DNA of 64,000 nucleotides from Duncaniella muricolitica (GCA_025808375.1 CP061009.1:3410001-3474000); one strand, 5' to 3'. Positions 15,469-24,404 are shown, counted from the stretch's first letter. Numbers and translations are program-made. The notes: generated by a model not told the origin, from the sequence alone.

Positions 15469-17511
15469 ATGCAGAAAGGACAAATAGGAGTAACGACCGA
15501 AAACATATTCCCAGTCATCAAAAAATTCCTCTATTCCGACAATGAGATATTTCTCCGCGAACTTGTAGCCAACGCCATCGACGCCACCCAGAAGCTCAAG
15601 ACCCTCTCGTCATTCGGCGAATACAAAGGCGAGCTCGGCGAAATGCGTGTCGAAGTCAAGGTCGACAAAGAAGCCGGCACACTCACCGTCACCGACCGTG
15701 GCATAGGCATGACAGCCGATGACATCAACAAGTATATCAACCAGATAGCCTTCTCAGGCGCGGAAGAGTTTGTAAATAAATACAAAGACAACGCCAACTC
15801 CATCATCGGCCACTTCGGCCTCGGCTTTTACTCGGCCTTCATGGTGTCGAGCAAAGTCGAGATACGCTCGCTCTCCTACAAGGAGGGAGCCGAAGCCGTG
15901 AGCTGGACATGCGACGGCTCGCCCGAATACACCATGGAGCCGTGCGACAAATCGACACGCGGCACCGAGATTACCCTCTGGATCGACGATGACAACAAGG
16001 AATATCTCGAGCAGGCACGCATCGACCTTCTGCTCAAGAAATATTGCCGTTTCCTCCCTGTGCCCGTTGTCAGCGGCAAGGAGCAGGAGTGGAAGGACGG
16101 CAAATATGTCGACACCGACCGCGACAAAGTCATCAACGCCACCGAGCCTGCATGGACCAAAAAGCCATCTGAACTCACCGACGAGGATTACCGCAACTTC
16201 TATCACGAGTTGTATCCCGGACAGGAGGACCCGCTCTTCTGGATACACCTCAACGTCGACTATCCCTTCAACCTCACCGGCATACTCTACTTCCCCAAAA
16301 TCAAGAGCAACCTCGACATACGCAAAGACCGCATCCAGCTCTACTGCAACCAGGTGTTTGTCACCGACTCGGTCGAAGGCGTTGTGCCCGAGTTCATGAT
16401 GCTCCTGCAGGGAGTCATCGACTCGCCCGACATCCCCCTCAACGTATCCCGCTCCTATCTCCAGAGCGACCGCGCTGTCAAGAAAATATCGGGATATATA
16501 ACCAAAAAGGTAGCTTCACGCCTCGAGGACCTCTTCAAAGCCGACCGCGCCGACTTCGAGTCAAAGTGGGACGACATCAAGATTTTCATCGAATACGGCA
16601 TGCTCACCGACGAGAAATTCTGTGACGCCGCCCTCAAGTTCACACTCCTGCGCGACACCGAAGGCAAATATTTCACCCTTGAGGAATACCGCACCCTCGT
16701 CGAAACCTCGCAGACCGACAAGGACGGCAACGTGGTCTACATCTACGCCACCGACCCCGTAGAGCAATACAGCTACATCGAGGCCGCCAACGCCAAGGGC
16801 TACAACGTCCTGCTCATGAACGGTCAGCTCGACGGCCACTTCCTGTCGATGCTTGAAAACAAGCTTGAGAAGACGACCTTCGTGCGTGTGGACAGCGACG
16901 TAGCCGACAACCTCGTTCCCAAGTCCGACAAAAAAGACTCCGGCCTGTCAGCCGACCAGATTTCGCTCCTCACCACCATATTCCGCTCCCAGCTACCCAA
17001 GCTCGAGAAGAGCGAGTTTATGGTCTCGTTTGAATCGCTCGACCCCGCAGCCAACCCCGTGCTCATAACCCAGAACGAGTATATGCGCCGCATGAAGGAC
17101 ATGGCCGCCACCCAGCCCGGCATGAGTTTCTATGCCGAACTGCCCGACAACTATAACCTCATCGTCAACACCTCGCAGCCACTCGTGGCACGCATACTCG
17201 GCGAGGCCGAAAAGGCTCTTGACGAAAAAATCTCACCCTTGCGCGCCGCTGTCAACGCTGACAACGAGCAGCTCACAGCCGTCCGCGCCGAGGTCAAGGA
17301 CAACAAGCCCACTCCCGAGCAGGACGCCCGCGAGAAGGAACTCATGGAGTCAGTCGAAAAATCGCGCAAAGAGCAGGAGAGCATCATCTCCGACTACGCG
17401 CACGGCATCCCGCAGGTCAAGCAGATGATTGACCTCGCCCTCCTCGGCAACGGTCTCCTCCAGGGCCGCGAACTCAGCGACTTCATCCGTCGCTCGGTCG
17501 AGATGCTCTGA
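15469..17511 (+). CDS. htpG: Molecular chaperone HtpG (Hsp90)
   Basis: 680 residues, a complete bacterial Hsp90. The N-terminal GHKL ATPase domain is clear: ELVANAIDA (N-box with the ATP/Mg asparagine), DRGIGM, and GHFGLGFYSAFMV (lid glycines). The middle domain follows (DPLFWIHLNVDYPFNLTGIL, RIQLYCNQVFVTD, IDSPDIPLNVSRSYLQ) with the conserved arginine region, and a C-terminal dimerisation domain ends at RRSVEML. It is somewhat longer than the E. coli protein (~624 residues), as usual in Bacteroidetes. It acts in the cytoplasm in folding and stress tolerance. It appears to be a single-gene unit ended by the strong hairpin at 17547-17590. A charged segment near residues 610-650 is predicted to be helical. 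Confidence 0.97.
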   Translation: MQKGQIGVTTENIFPVIKKFLYSDNEIFLRELVANAIDATQKLKTLSSFGEYKGELGEMRVEVKVDKEAGTLTVTDRGIGMTADDINKYINQIAFSGAEEFVNKYKDNANSIIGHFGLGFYSAFMVSSKVEIRSLSYKEGAEAVSWTCDGSPEYTMEPCDKSTRGTEITLWIDDDNKEYLEQARIDLLLKKYCRFLPVPVVSGKEQEWKDGKYVDTDRDKVINATEPAWTKKPSELTDEDYRNFYHELYPGQEDPLFWIHLNVDYPFNLTGILYFPKIKSNLDIRKDRIQLYCNQVFVTDSVEGVVPEFMMLLQGVIDSPDIPLNVSRSYLQSDRAVKKISGYITKKVASRLEDLFKADRADFESKWDDIKIFIEYGMLTDEKFCDAALKFTLLRDTEGKYFTLEEYRTLVETSQTDKDGNVVYIYATDPVEQYSYIEAANAKGYNVLLMNGQLDGHFLSMLENKLEKTTFVRVDSDVADNLVPKSDKKDSGLSADQISLLTTIFRSQLPKLEKSEFMVSFESLDPAANPVLITQNEYMRRMKDMAATQPGMSFYAELPDNYNLIVNTSQPLVARILGEAEKALDEKISPLRAAVNADNEQLTAVRAEVKDNKPTPEQDAREKELMESVEKSRKEQESIISDYAHGIPQVKQMIDLALLGNGLLQGRELSDFIRRSVEML

Positions 17512-17546
17512 CCACGTAACCAAGCATAGAAATAATCTCTTTGAAA

Positions 17547-17590
17547 CCCACCTGTGTTTAATCTAATTAACACAGGTGGGCTTTATTTTT
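17547..17590 (+). terminator. Intrinsic terminator of htpG
   Basis: CCCACCTGTGTT (17547-17558) pairs with AACACAGGTGGG (17569-17580), followed by CTTTATTTTT. Confidence 0.9.
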
Positions 17591-17605
17591 GCCCATGTCC
17601 GGATA

Positions 17606-17613
17606 TATCTTTG
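17606..17613 (+). promoter_or_regulatory. -7 box (TATCTTTG) for the 86-residue gene
   Basis: TATCTTTG directly after the htpG terminator, 76 bases before the ATG at 17689. It supports the small gene as an independent unit. Confidence 0.6.
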
Positions 17614-17688
17614 CAGTGTCAACCTCATCACACCTCATCACCCCCTTTACACACCCCTCTTACACACCAATCCAACTATCTATCCGCC

Positions 17689-17949
17689 ATGTCAACACCC
17701 GTCTACATCTCTCCGCGCGTCATCGACACCGTCACTTCACTTCCCGTTGAAGACCGCATCCCCATCAGCAACGCGCTCAGCATGGAATTTATACTCGGCA
17801 TCGACCCTACCGACACCCTCACACCCATGCAAGGCATGCTCTATGCCATGATAAAATTTTACGTCACACAAGACACCGAGCGCAACCGCGCCGCCACCTC
17901 ATCGGCCGACCCCTCGTCATTCGAGCCATACCGCTGCGCCCTCGGCTGA
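17689..17949 (+). CDS. Small conserved-looking protein of unknown function
   Basis: 86 residues, beginning MSTPVYISPRVIDTVTSLPV, with EDRIPISNALSMEFILGIDP and LTPMQGMLYAMIKFYVTQDT. Hydrophobic spacing suggests three amphipathic helices; there is no signal peptide or membrane segment. I have an impression of similar short proteins in other Bacteroidales but cannot name a family. It has its own promoter box and follows a terminator, which argues that it is real. Its last 33 bases overlap, tail to tail, the 3' end of the glycosidase gene on the other strand, so the two could interfere through antisense transcription. Confidence 0.65.
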   Translation: MSTPVYISPRVIDTVTSLPVEDRIPISNALSMEFILGIDPTDTLTPMQGMLYAMIKFYVTQDTERNRAATSSADPSSFEPYRCALG

Positions 17950-19440
17950 CAGGCCCGTGTAGACACACACCGCGTAGCGGTAGCCTTTCCCCCGGCCGAC
18001 CTCCATACGTGGCTCATATGTGACTCCGAGCAGAAAAGCAGCATCGATGCCGTCGCCGCTATCGTCCATGGCGTCACGCGGCGACACTTCGACAGGCACG
18101 GCATACACTGTGTAACGTCGCGCTCCGGCTGCCGGCCTCCACGACAACTCGCCGTCTCTTAAGCGCAGCCTCTCCACGCGTCCCGCCTCATCCTCCGACC
18201 CATCAGCCACACACGGCGACAGCGACGGAAAGGCAAACGGCCCCCCGGCCAGCACCCCCTCCACCTTGGGCAGAAACTTCGCGCTATATATCATCGTGCC
18301 GAGATTACCGTCTACACTCACCCGCCTGTTACACTCTATCTGTCTCAGAAGGTCGGCACGGTGCTCGGCCAGACTCCCCTGTCCGATGCGCTCGAGCGTC
18401 ACACTCGGATACATATGCGAGCCATAGAGGTTGGCCGACACGTTCCACCACCGCGACAGAGGCTCATAGGGAGCCGTGACATGCGTCGTGGGCCAATAAA
18501 TCTGAGGCGACACAAAATCGACCGTTCCCTGATACATCATCCCCAGCGGGTCAGAGTAAATCTCGCCATATTGCCAGTCGGCAGCCTTGACTCCGACACA
18601 CTCCTCGCCCCATTTGCCGCCCGAAGCGTCAGCCTTGCCGGCCACACCCGCAGGCGAGATGCCAAATCGGACATAAGGCTTCGTGTCGGCAATCATACAC
18701 TTCACGTCGGCCACTGTCTTATGCACATTGGCCCTGCGCCAGTCACCGAAACTCATCCACGGAGCCTCCGACATGTACAGTCCATAGTCGGGCGCATTCT
18801 TGTCCTCGGGTATGCGGTTAGGATAGAAATAGTCGTCAAAAATCAGTCCGTCAATATCATAACCCTCAACAATCTCGCGGCATATATCCACCACATGTTG
18901 CCTCGCATCCTCGAGACCGGGATTAAACACCGTATACTTGCCGTGGGTCAGCAGCCATCCCCGCTTCTTCCACTCCCGGTCGGCCGGAGTGTCATAGTCT
19001 GTGCCCGACGACCATCTGAACGGATTGACCCACGCATAACACTCCAGTCCGCGGGCATGACACTCTGCCACCACCCACTCCAGCGGATCCCATCCCGGGT
19101 CGGTGCCGCGCCGTCCGCTCACAAACGAGCTCCACGGCTCTGTCTGCGAACGATACATCACATCGGCCATCCCCCTCACCTGAAAACACACGGTCGTAAG
19201 ATTGAGCCTCCGGCACCGGTCCAACAGTACACTCATCTCGCGCTGTTGCCGCTCACGCACAGTCGCGTCAGCACCCTGACACGAAGGCCAGTCTATGCCC
19301 CACACCGTGGCAATCCACACACCGCGCATCTCTCTCTTGGGCGACGAGGCCGACGCCCAGATACCGACAGCCAGCATCAACGCCGACAGCAACAACGCGC
19401 GCAGTGCGCGCAACGACCTATTCACACTAATTTCAAGCAT
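17917..19440 (-). CDS. Secreted GH10-like (GHL10, DUF187) glycosidase-like protein
   Basis: About 507 residues. A signal peptide (LRALLLSALMLAVGIWASAS) is followed by a GHL10-type TIM barrel: MRGVWIATVWGIDWP, FQVRGMADVMYRSQTEPWS, CYAWVNPFRW, VEGYDIDGLIFDDYFYP, RFGISPAGVAGK, VDFVSPQIYWP. The acidic residues in GLIFDDYFYP are the likely catalytic site of the family; the substrate is unknown, with peptidoglycan or surface glycan suggested for relatives. A short C-terminal module (LRLRDGELSWRPAAGARRYT) resembles fibronectin III. I chose ATG 19440. The open frame extends to 19485, but the -7 box at 19449-19456 lies between, so the longer form could not be transcribed from it. Confidence 0.85.
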   Translation of the reverse strand: MLEISVNRSLRALRALLLSALMLAVGIWASASSPKREMRGVWIATVWGIDWPSCQGADATVRERQQREMSVLLDRCRRLNLTTVCFQVRGMADVMYRSQTEPWSSFVSGRRGTDPGWDPLEWVVAECHARGLECYAWVNPFRWSSGTDYDTPADREWKKRGWLLTHGKYTVFNPGLEDARQHVVDICREIVEGYDIDGLIFDDYFYPNRIPEDKNAPDYGLYMSEAPWMSFGDWRRANVHKTVADVKCMIADTKPYVRFGISPAGVAGKADASGGKWGEECVGVKAADWQYGEIYSDPLGMMYQGTVDFVSPQIYWPTTHVTAPYEPLSRWWNVSANLYGSHMYPSVTLERIGQGSLAEHRADLLRQIECNRRVSVDGNLGTMIYSAKFLPKVEGVLAGGPFAFPSLSPCVADGSEDEAGRVERLRLRDGELSWRPAAGARRYTVYAVPVEVSPRDAMDDSGDGIDAAFLLGVTYEPRMEVGRGKGYRYAVCVYTGLSAEGAAVWLE

Positions 19441-19448
19441 AATCAATG

Positions 19449-19456
19449 CAAAATTA
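19449..19456 (-). promoter_or_regulatory. -7 box (TAATTTTG) for the GHL10 gene
   Basis: TAATTTTG on the minus strand, followed by only eight bases before the ATG at 19440. Transcripts would be leaderless or nearly so if this box is used. Confidence 0.6.
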
Positions 19457-19511
19457 ACACATTTTTCAACAATTATCGCCCGCATGATTGGCCTTTTTCA
19501 CAAAAAATGAC

Positions 19512-19519
19512 TAATTTTG
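19512..19519 (+). promoter_or_regulatory. -7 box (TAATTTTG) with upstream TTG for bamD
   Basis: TAATTTTG on the plus strand with a TTG at 19488-19490, 21 bases upstream. It is divergent from the GHL10 promoter, and the two -7 boxes are only 55 bases apart. Confidence 0.65.
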
Positions 19520-19562
19520 CGAGTTGAAACGCAAACGCTCCGGCAAGCACACCATTATAATT

Positions 19563-20363
19563 ATGTACAAATACCTCTTAATACTGCTCGCGGCAATCGC
19601 TGTGACATCCTGTGGCGAATATCAGCGCGTGCTCAAAAGCAACGACGCCGACTATCGCCTCGACTTTGCCAAACGGGCATTTGAAGAGAAAAAATACACT
19701 CAGGCCGCAACCGCGCTCGAAAACGTCCCCCAGGTGTTCAAAGGCTCCGAGAAAGCCGAAGACGCTCTCTTCCTGCTCGCTCTCGCCAACTATGAAAACA
19801 AGGACTACGAGACCGCCGGCACATATTTCAAGCAATATTACACACGCTACCCCAAAGGCAAGCACACCGAGCTGGCCCGCTTCTACACAGGCTACGGCTA
19901 CTATCTCGACTCGCCCGACCCTCAGCTCGACCAGTCCGGCACCATCAAAGCCATACAGGAGCTTCAGGCTTTTCTCGACTACTTCCCGCGCAGCGACAAA
20001 GTATCCATTGCCCAGAACTCCATCTTCGAGCTCCAGGACAAACTCACCCTCAAGCAGCTTGAAAACGCCCAGCTCTACTACAACCTCGGCACCTATCTCG
20101 GCAACAACTACGAAAGCTGCATCATCGTAGCCCGAAACGCCATCAAGGACTATCCCTACTCCAAATACAAGGAAGACCTCGAGCTCCTCATTCTCAAAGC
20201 CAAATATCAGGAAGCACGCGAGAGCGTAAACGAAAAAAAAGCCGACCGATACTCCGAAGTGGTCGACGAATACTACTCGTTTATCAACAACTATCCCGAC
20301 ACCCCCAACCGCGAGGAGGCCGACAACATCTTCAAGATTGCCAGCCGATACATCAAGGAATAG
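19563..20363 (+). CDS. bamD: Outer membrane assembly lipoprotein BamD
   Basis: 266 residues from ATG 19563, a better start than the upstream 19524 in-frame position because it gives a proper lipoprotein signal (YLLILLAAIAVTSC, then GEY). The mature part is built of TPR-like helical repeats (DYRLDFAKRAFEEKKYTQAA, ALFLLALANYENKDYETAGT, YYTRYPKGKHTELARFYTGY), the BamD/YfiO layout. It works in the periplasm on the BAM complex that inserts outer-membrane barrels. It is followed by rpoZ after 54 bases, probably co-transcribed. The length fits the family. Confidence 0.93.
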   Translation: MYKYLLILLAAIAVTSCGEYQRVLKSNDADYRLDFAKRAFEEKKYTQAATALENVPQVFKGSEKAEDALFLLALANYENKDYETAGTYFKQYYTRYPKGKHTELARFYTGYGYYLDSPDPQLDQSGTIKAIQELQAFLDYFPRSDKVSIAQNSIFELQDKLTLKQLENAQLYYNLGTYLGNNYESCIIVARNAIKDYPYSKYKEDLELLILKAKYQEARESVNEKKADRYSEVVDEYYSFINNYPDTPNREEADNIFKIASRYIKE

Positions 20364-20417
20364 TCACTCCGCCCCCCTTGTCATAGAATAGAAAAAACAT
20401 ATCGTATATACCACACA

Positions 20418-20750
20418 ATGGACTACAAGAAGACCAACGCACCTCTCAACACTCAGACCCGCGACCTCATCTCAATGAGCGAGGACACCGGCAACGTATA
20501 CGAAACCGTCTGCATCATCGCCAAGCGTTCCAATCAGATAGCTGCCGAGATGAAGCACGACCTTGAGAAGAAGCTCCAGGAATTTGCATCTCTCAACGAC
20601 AACCTTGAGGAAATCTCCGAAAACCGTGAGCAGATCGAAATCTCACGCTTCTACGAGCGTCTCCCCAAGCCCACCCTCATCGCAACACAGGAGTATCTCG
20701 ACCACAAGATTCACTTCCGCAACCCCGCCAAAGACATCGACCAGGACTAA
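20418..20750 (+). CDS. rpoZ: RNA polymerase omega subunit (Bacteroidetes Rpb6-type)
   Basis: 110 residues: TGNVYETVCIIAKRSNQIAA is the omega/Rpb6 core motif, in which the 'IAKRSNQI' helix contacts the beta' subunit. The rest is charged and helical (MKHDLEKKLQEFASLNDNLE, RFYERLPKPTLIATQEYLD). Bacteroidetes omega is longer and more diverged than the proteobacterial one, and downstream of bamD is a position I associate with it in this phylum. Confidence 0.88.
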   Translation: MDYKKTNAPLNTQTRDLISMSEDTGNVYETVCIIAKRSNQIAAEMKHDLEKKLQEFASLNDNLEEISENREQIEISRFYERLPKPTLIATQEYLDHKIHFRNPAKDIDQD

Positions 20751-20821
20751 ACACCCTGAGCTGTCGCAGTGCGGCGATGAAAAAAATTCGTCACGCTGTT
20801 GCGCAAGTCAAAAATTATCAC

Positions 20822-20829
20822 TAAATTTG
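20822..20829 (+). promoter_or_regulatory. -7 box (TAAATTTG) for rpsO
   Basis: TAAATTTG, 56 bases before the rpsO start; the leader is long enough for S15 autoregulation, though I see no specific pseudoknot. Confidence 0.6.
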
Positions 20830-20884
20830 CACGCTCTTTTGAGCATAATATATTCATTTTATCCACTTTTAAACATCTGTATCA

Positions 20885-21160
20885 ATGCATTTGAATTCTG
20901 ATGAAAAAGTAGAAATCTTTGAGAAGTACGGTAAGGGCAAAACTGACACTGGCTCGCCTGAAGCACAGATTGCATTATTCTCTGTCCGTATCGCTCATTT
21001 GACCGAGCACCTTCGGTCAAATCATAAAGATTATACGACCGCACGAGCACTCAAGGCTCTGGTAGGTAAGCGTCGTCGTCTTCTCGACTACCTCATCCGC
21101 AAGGACATCAACCGCTACCGCGCCATCATCGCCCAGAAGGAACTCGGTATCAGAAAGTAA
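20885..21160 (+). CDS. rpsO: Ribosomal protein S15
   Basis: 91 residues, complete. The helical S15 fold is evident: TDTGSPEAQIALFSVRIAHL, TEHLRSNHKDYTTARALKAL, VGKRRRLLDYLIRKDINRYR. It binds 16S rRNA and nucleates assembly of the small-subunit platform. It is a single-gene unit with its own promoter box and two hairpins after the stop. Confidence 0.98.
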   Translation: MHLNSDEKVEIFEKYGKGKTDTGSPEAQIALFSVRIAHLTEHLRSNHKDYTTARALKALVGKRRRLLDYLIRKDINRYRAIIAQKELGIRK

Positions 21161-21194
21161 ATCCCCTCAAAGGATTCTACTTGAAGATCACACC

Positions 21195-21227
21195 AACCGC
21201 TGTCAAGCCTTATGCCTGACAGCGGTT
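21195..21227 (+). terminator. Hairpin after rpsO
   Basis: AACCGCTGTCA (21195-21205) pairs with TGACAGCGGTT (21217-21227). There is no T-run directly after it, so it may be a pause or stability hairpin. Confidence 0.55.
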
Positions 21228-21269
21228 GTCGTATATAGACAGCAAAAACCACATACACATATATATAAA

Positions 21270-21310
21270 GTCAATGCCACGACATCATTGCCATGGCATT
21301 GACTTTTTTT
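21270..21310. terminator. Intrinsic terminator between rpsO and the barrel gene
   Basis: GTCAATGCCA (21270-21279) pairs with TGGCATTGAC (21294-21303), followed by seven T. It ends rpsO transcription and, lying between convergent genes, may also help stop the minus-strand gene. Confidence 0.85.
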
Positions 21311-21337
21311 ATAAGATATTCAATATGCTCAGTTGAT

Positions 21338-23428
21338 CTATCTGCCGCCGGCGGTCGAGCGGTCGGCATTGGCGTCGACATTAATGAGCTTGTCAGCCCC
21401 TCTTTTTTGCCGGCCCCATTGCAAGTTATAGCTCACGGAGATATACGGCATACGCATATTTATACGCATATGCTGTTCATTACGATTCCACTTACTCAAC
21501 GATTTGCTGCCTTGGTCATATTTGCCGAACGGCATAATTACTCCGGCTCCAAACCGCCATGACTTCATGTTATAGCTTAAATCAATAATATTAATATCCT
21601 CACCCCATGAGATTTTCTCACCCCACAGGTCACGCTGCGACCGCTTGTATTGACCGCTTAGGACAAAGCCCCAGTGCGCGAGACCGATTTGAACATCACC
21701 GCTCCAAGCATTGCTATGCTGCGTGTATCCCGCACCGCGCATACGCTCCATCCGGAATTGAATGTAACCGCTCGCCATAAGCCAATCAGGGATAATCTCG
21801 ATCTGAGGAGCAAAGAATAATGAAATATTCTGCAATCCCCGGCTGTTCTCATAGGTAGTGATCAATCTGTCATCCATCCAATGCAGCACCGGTGTGATAG
21901 CGTTGGGCGAAGTAAAAGCCCTGACACCGAAAGAGCCGTTGACACGTGGCAGATTAAAGCCATAGCGAAACGTCAGCATATAAGAGTTGGCGGTCTTGAG
22001 CTCCTGATTGCCCACACGCCACTGAAAACCATCAAGCTGCTGTGGCACAATATTGGTTTCGGACAGCGACGGAGAGGATTGCCATGAAGTGAAATTAAGT
22101 CGGAAATTATGGTTCTGATTGAGTGAATAGGTGATTGTGGCCTGTGGACGCGGGCTCCAGGTGTGATTGCCTTGATTGGTTTCCTTAAACAGAAAATCGG
22201 TATATTGCACACCCATTCCGGCTGTGGCTGTCCATCGGCCGAAATGATGAAAGTATTCGGCAAACAGATAGACTTTATCCTGACGCTGATGAAATATGTC
22301 TCCCCCGAGATTTTCATACTGCGAACGGTTGCGATTGGCCGTATACGAAGCCCCGGCGGTAAATCGGCCGTTGCGCCAGCTCTTGATATAATCAGCCTCT
22401 ATGGCATAAGCCTGATTGCGGTCCTTGATATTGGTATGAATATCGGTCACATAACCTGCGGCACCATTAATCTGCTCCATATAATCCGAAAAAGAGCGGC
22501 CGAAATAAAACGAGCTGTTGAAATTGACTACAAACATCTGCCTGTTGGCAAAGTTCTGTTGCCAGTATAACGAAAGAGATGGAGTGCTGCCATTGTTGCC
22601 ATGCGAGTCAGTCAACAATATGTTGTCCGAACCGTCGCTAAGCGAGAGCAACCCCCTATAGGTGGTTTTATCCGCGATATTACTGTTCAGATTAAACTCG
22701 GCCATAAAAACCGTCGTATCAGGCTTTATGTAATTATATGAAGCCCAGGCACGGGCCTGACTATTATCCAGCGAGCCGCCTCGCGATGATTCATTACGTG
22801 TTAGCGATGAGCCGTCGGGATAAGTGAACGTCTCGACATAGTCGCGGTGGGTTTTGATTTTATTGGTGAGCTTGTAGTTGCCGCCGACCTCCCACTGCGA
22901 ACGTCCCACATTGAATTTTGCATCAGCCATATAAGCTCCCCATGCGGCATTTAGAGCCGGGCGCGCCTCAGTCTGCAAAGAGCCGCCGACTGTCGGATTG
23001 GCGACAATGAAATTCACCACACAGTTGGCACCGCCGTAACGAAGACCGGGATTGTCAATCCATTCTACACGCCTGATAGTTTCAGGCAACAACGCGCGCA
23101 CAGCGTCAATTGACGATTCCCTTCCGTTGATGCGCACCTGCACGGATTGTCCGGCCGACTGGATTATGCCAAGCTGGTCACTCACAGTCAGTGAGGGTAT
23201 CATCAGATTGCTCAGAAGCTGCATACCGTTTCGCGAGTTAGCCACCGCACTCTTTGACGGATGATAGACATCCATATCGGCCTTACGTATTACCTTTGGT
23301 GCCCGGACCACGATTTCACCAAGTTCCCTGACAGCTATTGTATCCGCTGCCGACTGGGCGGATGTGATGACCGGCACCACGGCAGCCGCCATGACAATCA
23401 AGAGTTGATTTAAGAAAGTCGTTTTCAT
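21338..23428 (-). CDS. Outer-membrane beta-barrel protein, TonB-receptor-like
   Basis: About 696 residues from ATG 23428, where the signal peptide starts (FLNQLLIVMAAAVVPVITSA); the longer frame to 23515 extends upstream of the promoter box. After a short linker comes a plug-like segment (LGEIVVRAPKVIRKADMDVY, NGMQLLSNLMIPSL, VQVRINGRESSIDAVRALLP, RVEWIDNPGLRYGGA), then a long run of alternating aromatic strands forming the barrel. It lacks the N-terminal carboxypeptidase-like domain and has no SusD partner beside it, so it belongs to the 'outer membrane beta-barrel family' group rather than SusC. The transported substrate is unknown. It appears to be a single-gene unit. Confidence 0.85.
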   Translation of the reverse strand: MKTTFLNQLLIVMAAAVVPVITSAQSAADTIAVRELGEIVVRAPKVIRKADMDVYHPSKSAVANSRNGMQLLSNLMIPSLTVSDQLGIIQSAGQSVQVRINGRESSIDAVRALLPETIRRVEWIDNPGLRYGGANCVVNFIVANPTVGGSLQTEARPALNAAWGAYMADAKFNVGRSQWEVGGNYKLTNKIKTHRDYVETFTYPDGSSLTRNESSRGGSLDNSQARAWASYNYIKPDTTVFMAEFNLNSNIADKTTYRGLLSLSDGSDNILLTDSHGNNGSTPSLSLYWQQNFANRQMFVVNFNSSFYFGRSFSDYMEQINGAAGYVTDIHTNIKDRNQAYAIEADYIKSWRNGRFTAGASYTANRNRSQYENLGGDIFHQRQDKVYLFAEYFHHFGRWTATAGMGVQYTDFLFKETNQGNHTWSPRPQATITYSLNQNHNFRLNFTSWQSSPSLSETNIVPQQLDGFQWRVGNQELKTANSYMLTFRYGFNLPRVNGSFGVRAFTSPNAITPVLHWMDDRLITTYENSRGLQNISLFFAPQIEIIPDWLMASGYIQFRMERMRGAGYTQHSNAWSGDVQIGLAHWGFVLSGQYKRSQRDLWGEKISWGEDINIIDLSYNMKSWRFGAGVIMPFGKYDQGSKSLSKWNRNEQHMRINMRMPYISVSYNLQWGRQKRGADKLINVDANADRSTAGGR

Positions 23429-23458
23429 ATTGCGATATATTTTTATGATTTTACACCG

Positions 23459-23466
23459 CAAAATTA
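23459..23466 (-). promoter_or_regulatory. -7 box (TAATTTTG) for the barrel gene
   Basis: TAATTTTG on the minus strand, 30 bases before the ATG at 23428. It decides the start. Confidence 0.6.
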
Positions 23467-23623
23467 CACCCAAATCCATCTTAACGCCAAGAATAAAACT
23501 CTTAACGAACCCCACATAACACTCTGTAAATCAACGATAGTCTCACCTAAAAGGTTAAATCCGACTCCTCACCACCCAAATATCACCTAAAACAGTGATG
23601 CCCGGACCAAAAAGCGGGTATAC

Positions 23624-23666
23624 AAAAAAAACGGGACTGTATTCTTCATACGAATACAATCCCGTT
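23624..23666 (-). terminator. Intrinsic terminator of rplU-rpmA
   Basis: On the minus strand AACGGGATTGTATTC pairs with GAATACAGTCCCGTT (one wobble) around a 7-base loop, followed by a run of T (positions 23629-23624). Confidence 0.85.
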
Positions 23667-23692
23667 TTATTCTGTGTCGTATCAGAGTGGGC

Positions 23693-23953
23693 TTATGCCT
23701 GAGCGGGCTCCACGTTGATAAACTTGCGACCTTCCTTGCCCTCGGTGAATACTACTACACCGTCGATGAGAGCGAAGAGAGTGTGGTCCTTACCCATACC
23801 CACGTTGAGACCGGGATGGTGAACGGTGCCACGCTGACGCTTGAGGATGTTACCGGCTTTGCAATGCTGACCGCCGAAAATCTTTACACCGAGTCGTTTG
23901 CTTTCTGACTCACGGCCGTTCTTAGAACTGCCGACACCTTTTTTATGTGCCAT
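23693..23953 (-). CDS. rpmA: Ribosomal protein L27
   Basis: 86 residues: MAHKKGVGSSKNGRESESKR, LGVKIFGGQHCKAGNILKRQ, RGTVHHPGLNVGMGKDHTLF. The N-terminus starts directly with the mature MAHKK form, without the cleavable extension of Firmicutes. It sits near the peptidyl-transferase centre. It lies 23 bases after rplU in the standard L21-L27 operon. Confidence 0.98.
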   Translation of the reverse strand: MAHKKGVGSSKNGRESESKRLGVKIFGGQHCKAGNILKRQRGTVHHPGLNVGMGKDHTLFALIDGVVVFTEGKEGRKFINVEPAQA

Positions 23954-23976
23954 TTCTTTTTAACTGATTTAGGGGG

Positions 23977-24297
23977 TTAAGCTACAACTTCTTTGATTAA
24001 CACTTTGGTGAAGCACTGGCGATGGCCGTTCTTGCGACGATAGCCTTTGCGACGCTTCTTCTTGAAGACGATTACCTTCTCGCCCTTTACAAGAGGCTCG
24101 AGAATCTGGCAAACCACCTTGGCACCCTCTACGGTGGGGGCACCTACTTTTACTGCGTTGTCGGCTTCAGCGAGGAGCACACGGTCAAATTCTACTGTGT
24201 CACCTTCTTTGTGAGCATCGCCGAGATAGTGAACATACAGGAACTTCTCAGGCTCTGCCTTGAACTGCTGTCCCTGGATTTCTACGATAGCGTACAT
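23977..24297 (-). CDS. rplU: Ribosomal protein L21
   Basis: 106 residues: MYAIVEIQGQQFKAEPEKFL, VLLAEADNAVKVGAPTVEGA, and the basic tail KKKRRKGYRRKNGHRQCFT that binds 23S rRNA. First gene of the rplU-rpmA operon with a leader of about 95 bases after the -7 box at 24397-24404. Confidence 0.98.
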   Translation of the reverse strand: MYAIVEIQGQQFKAEPEKFLYVHYLGDAHKEGDTVEFDRVLLAEADNAVKVGAPTVEGAKVVCQILEPLVKGEKVIVFKKKRRKGYRRKNGHRQCFTKVLIKEVVA

Positions 24298-24396
24298 CTG
24301 TTATTTTGTTGTATTACAGGTTATACCTTCGGGCGAACAGCCGTCTTTATTCTTTCGGCCGTTACTTAGACATGCCCAGTGAGGCTAAATCGGTTG

Positions 24397-24404
24397 CAAA
24401 ATTA
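24397..24404 (-). promoter_or_regulatory. -7 box (TAATTTTG) for rplU-rpmA
   Basis: TAATTTTG on the minus strand, about 100 bases before the rplU start. Confidence 0.65.

Noticed and set aside
18361..19527. 388-residue open frame on the plus strand
   Set aside because: Antisense to the GHL10 glycosidase-like gene; no recognisable domain, and rich in His, Arg and Pro as expected for a shadow frame.
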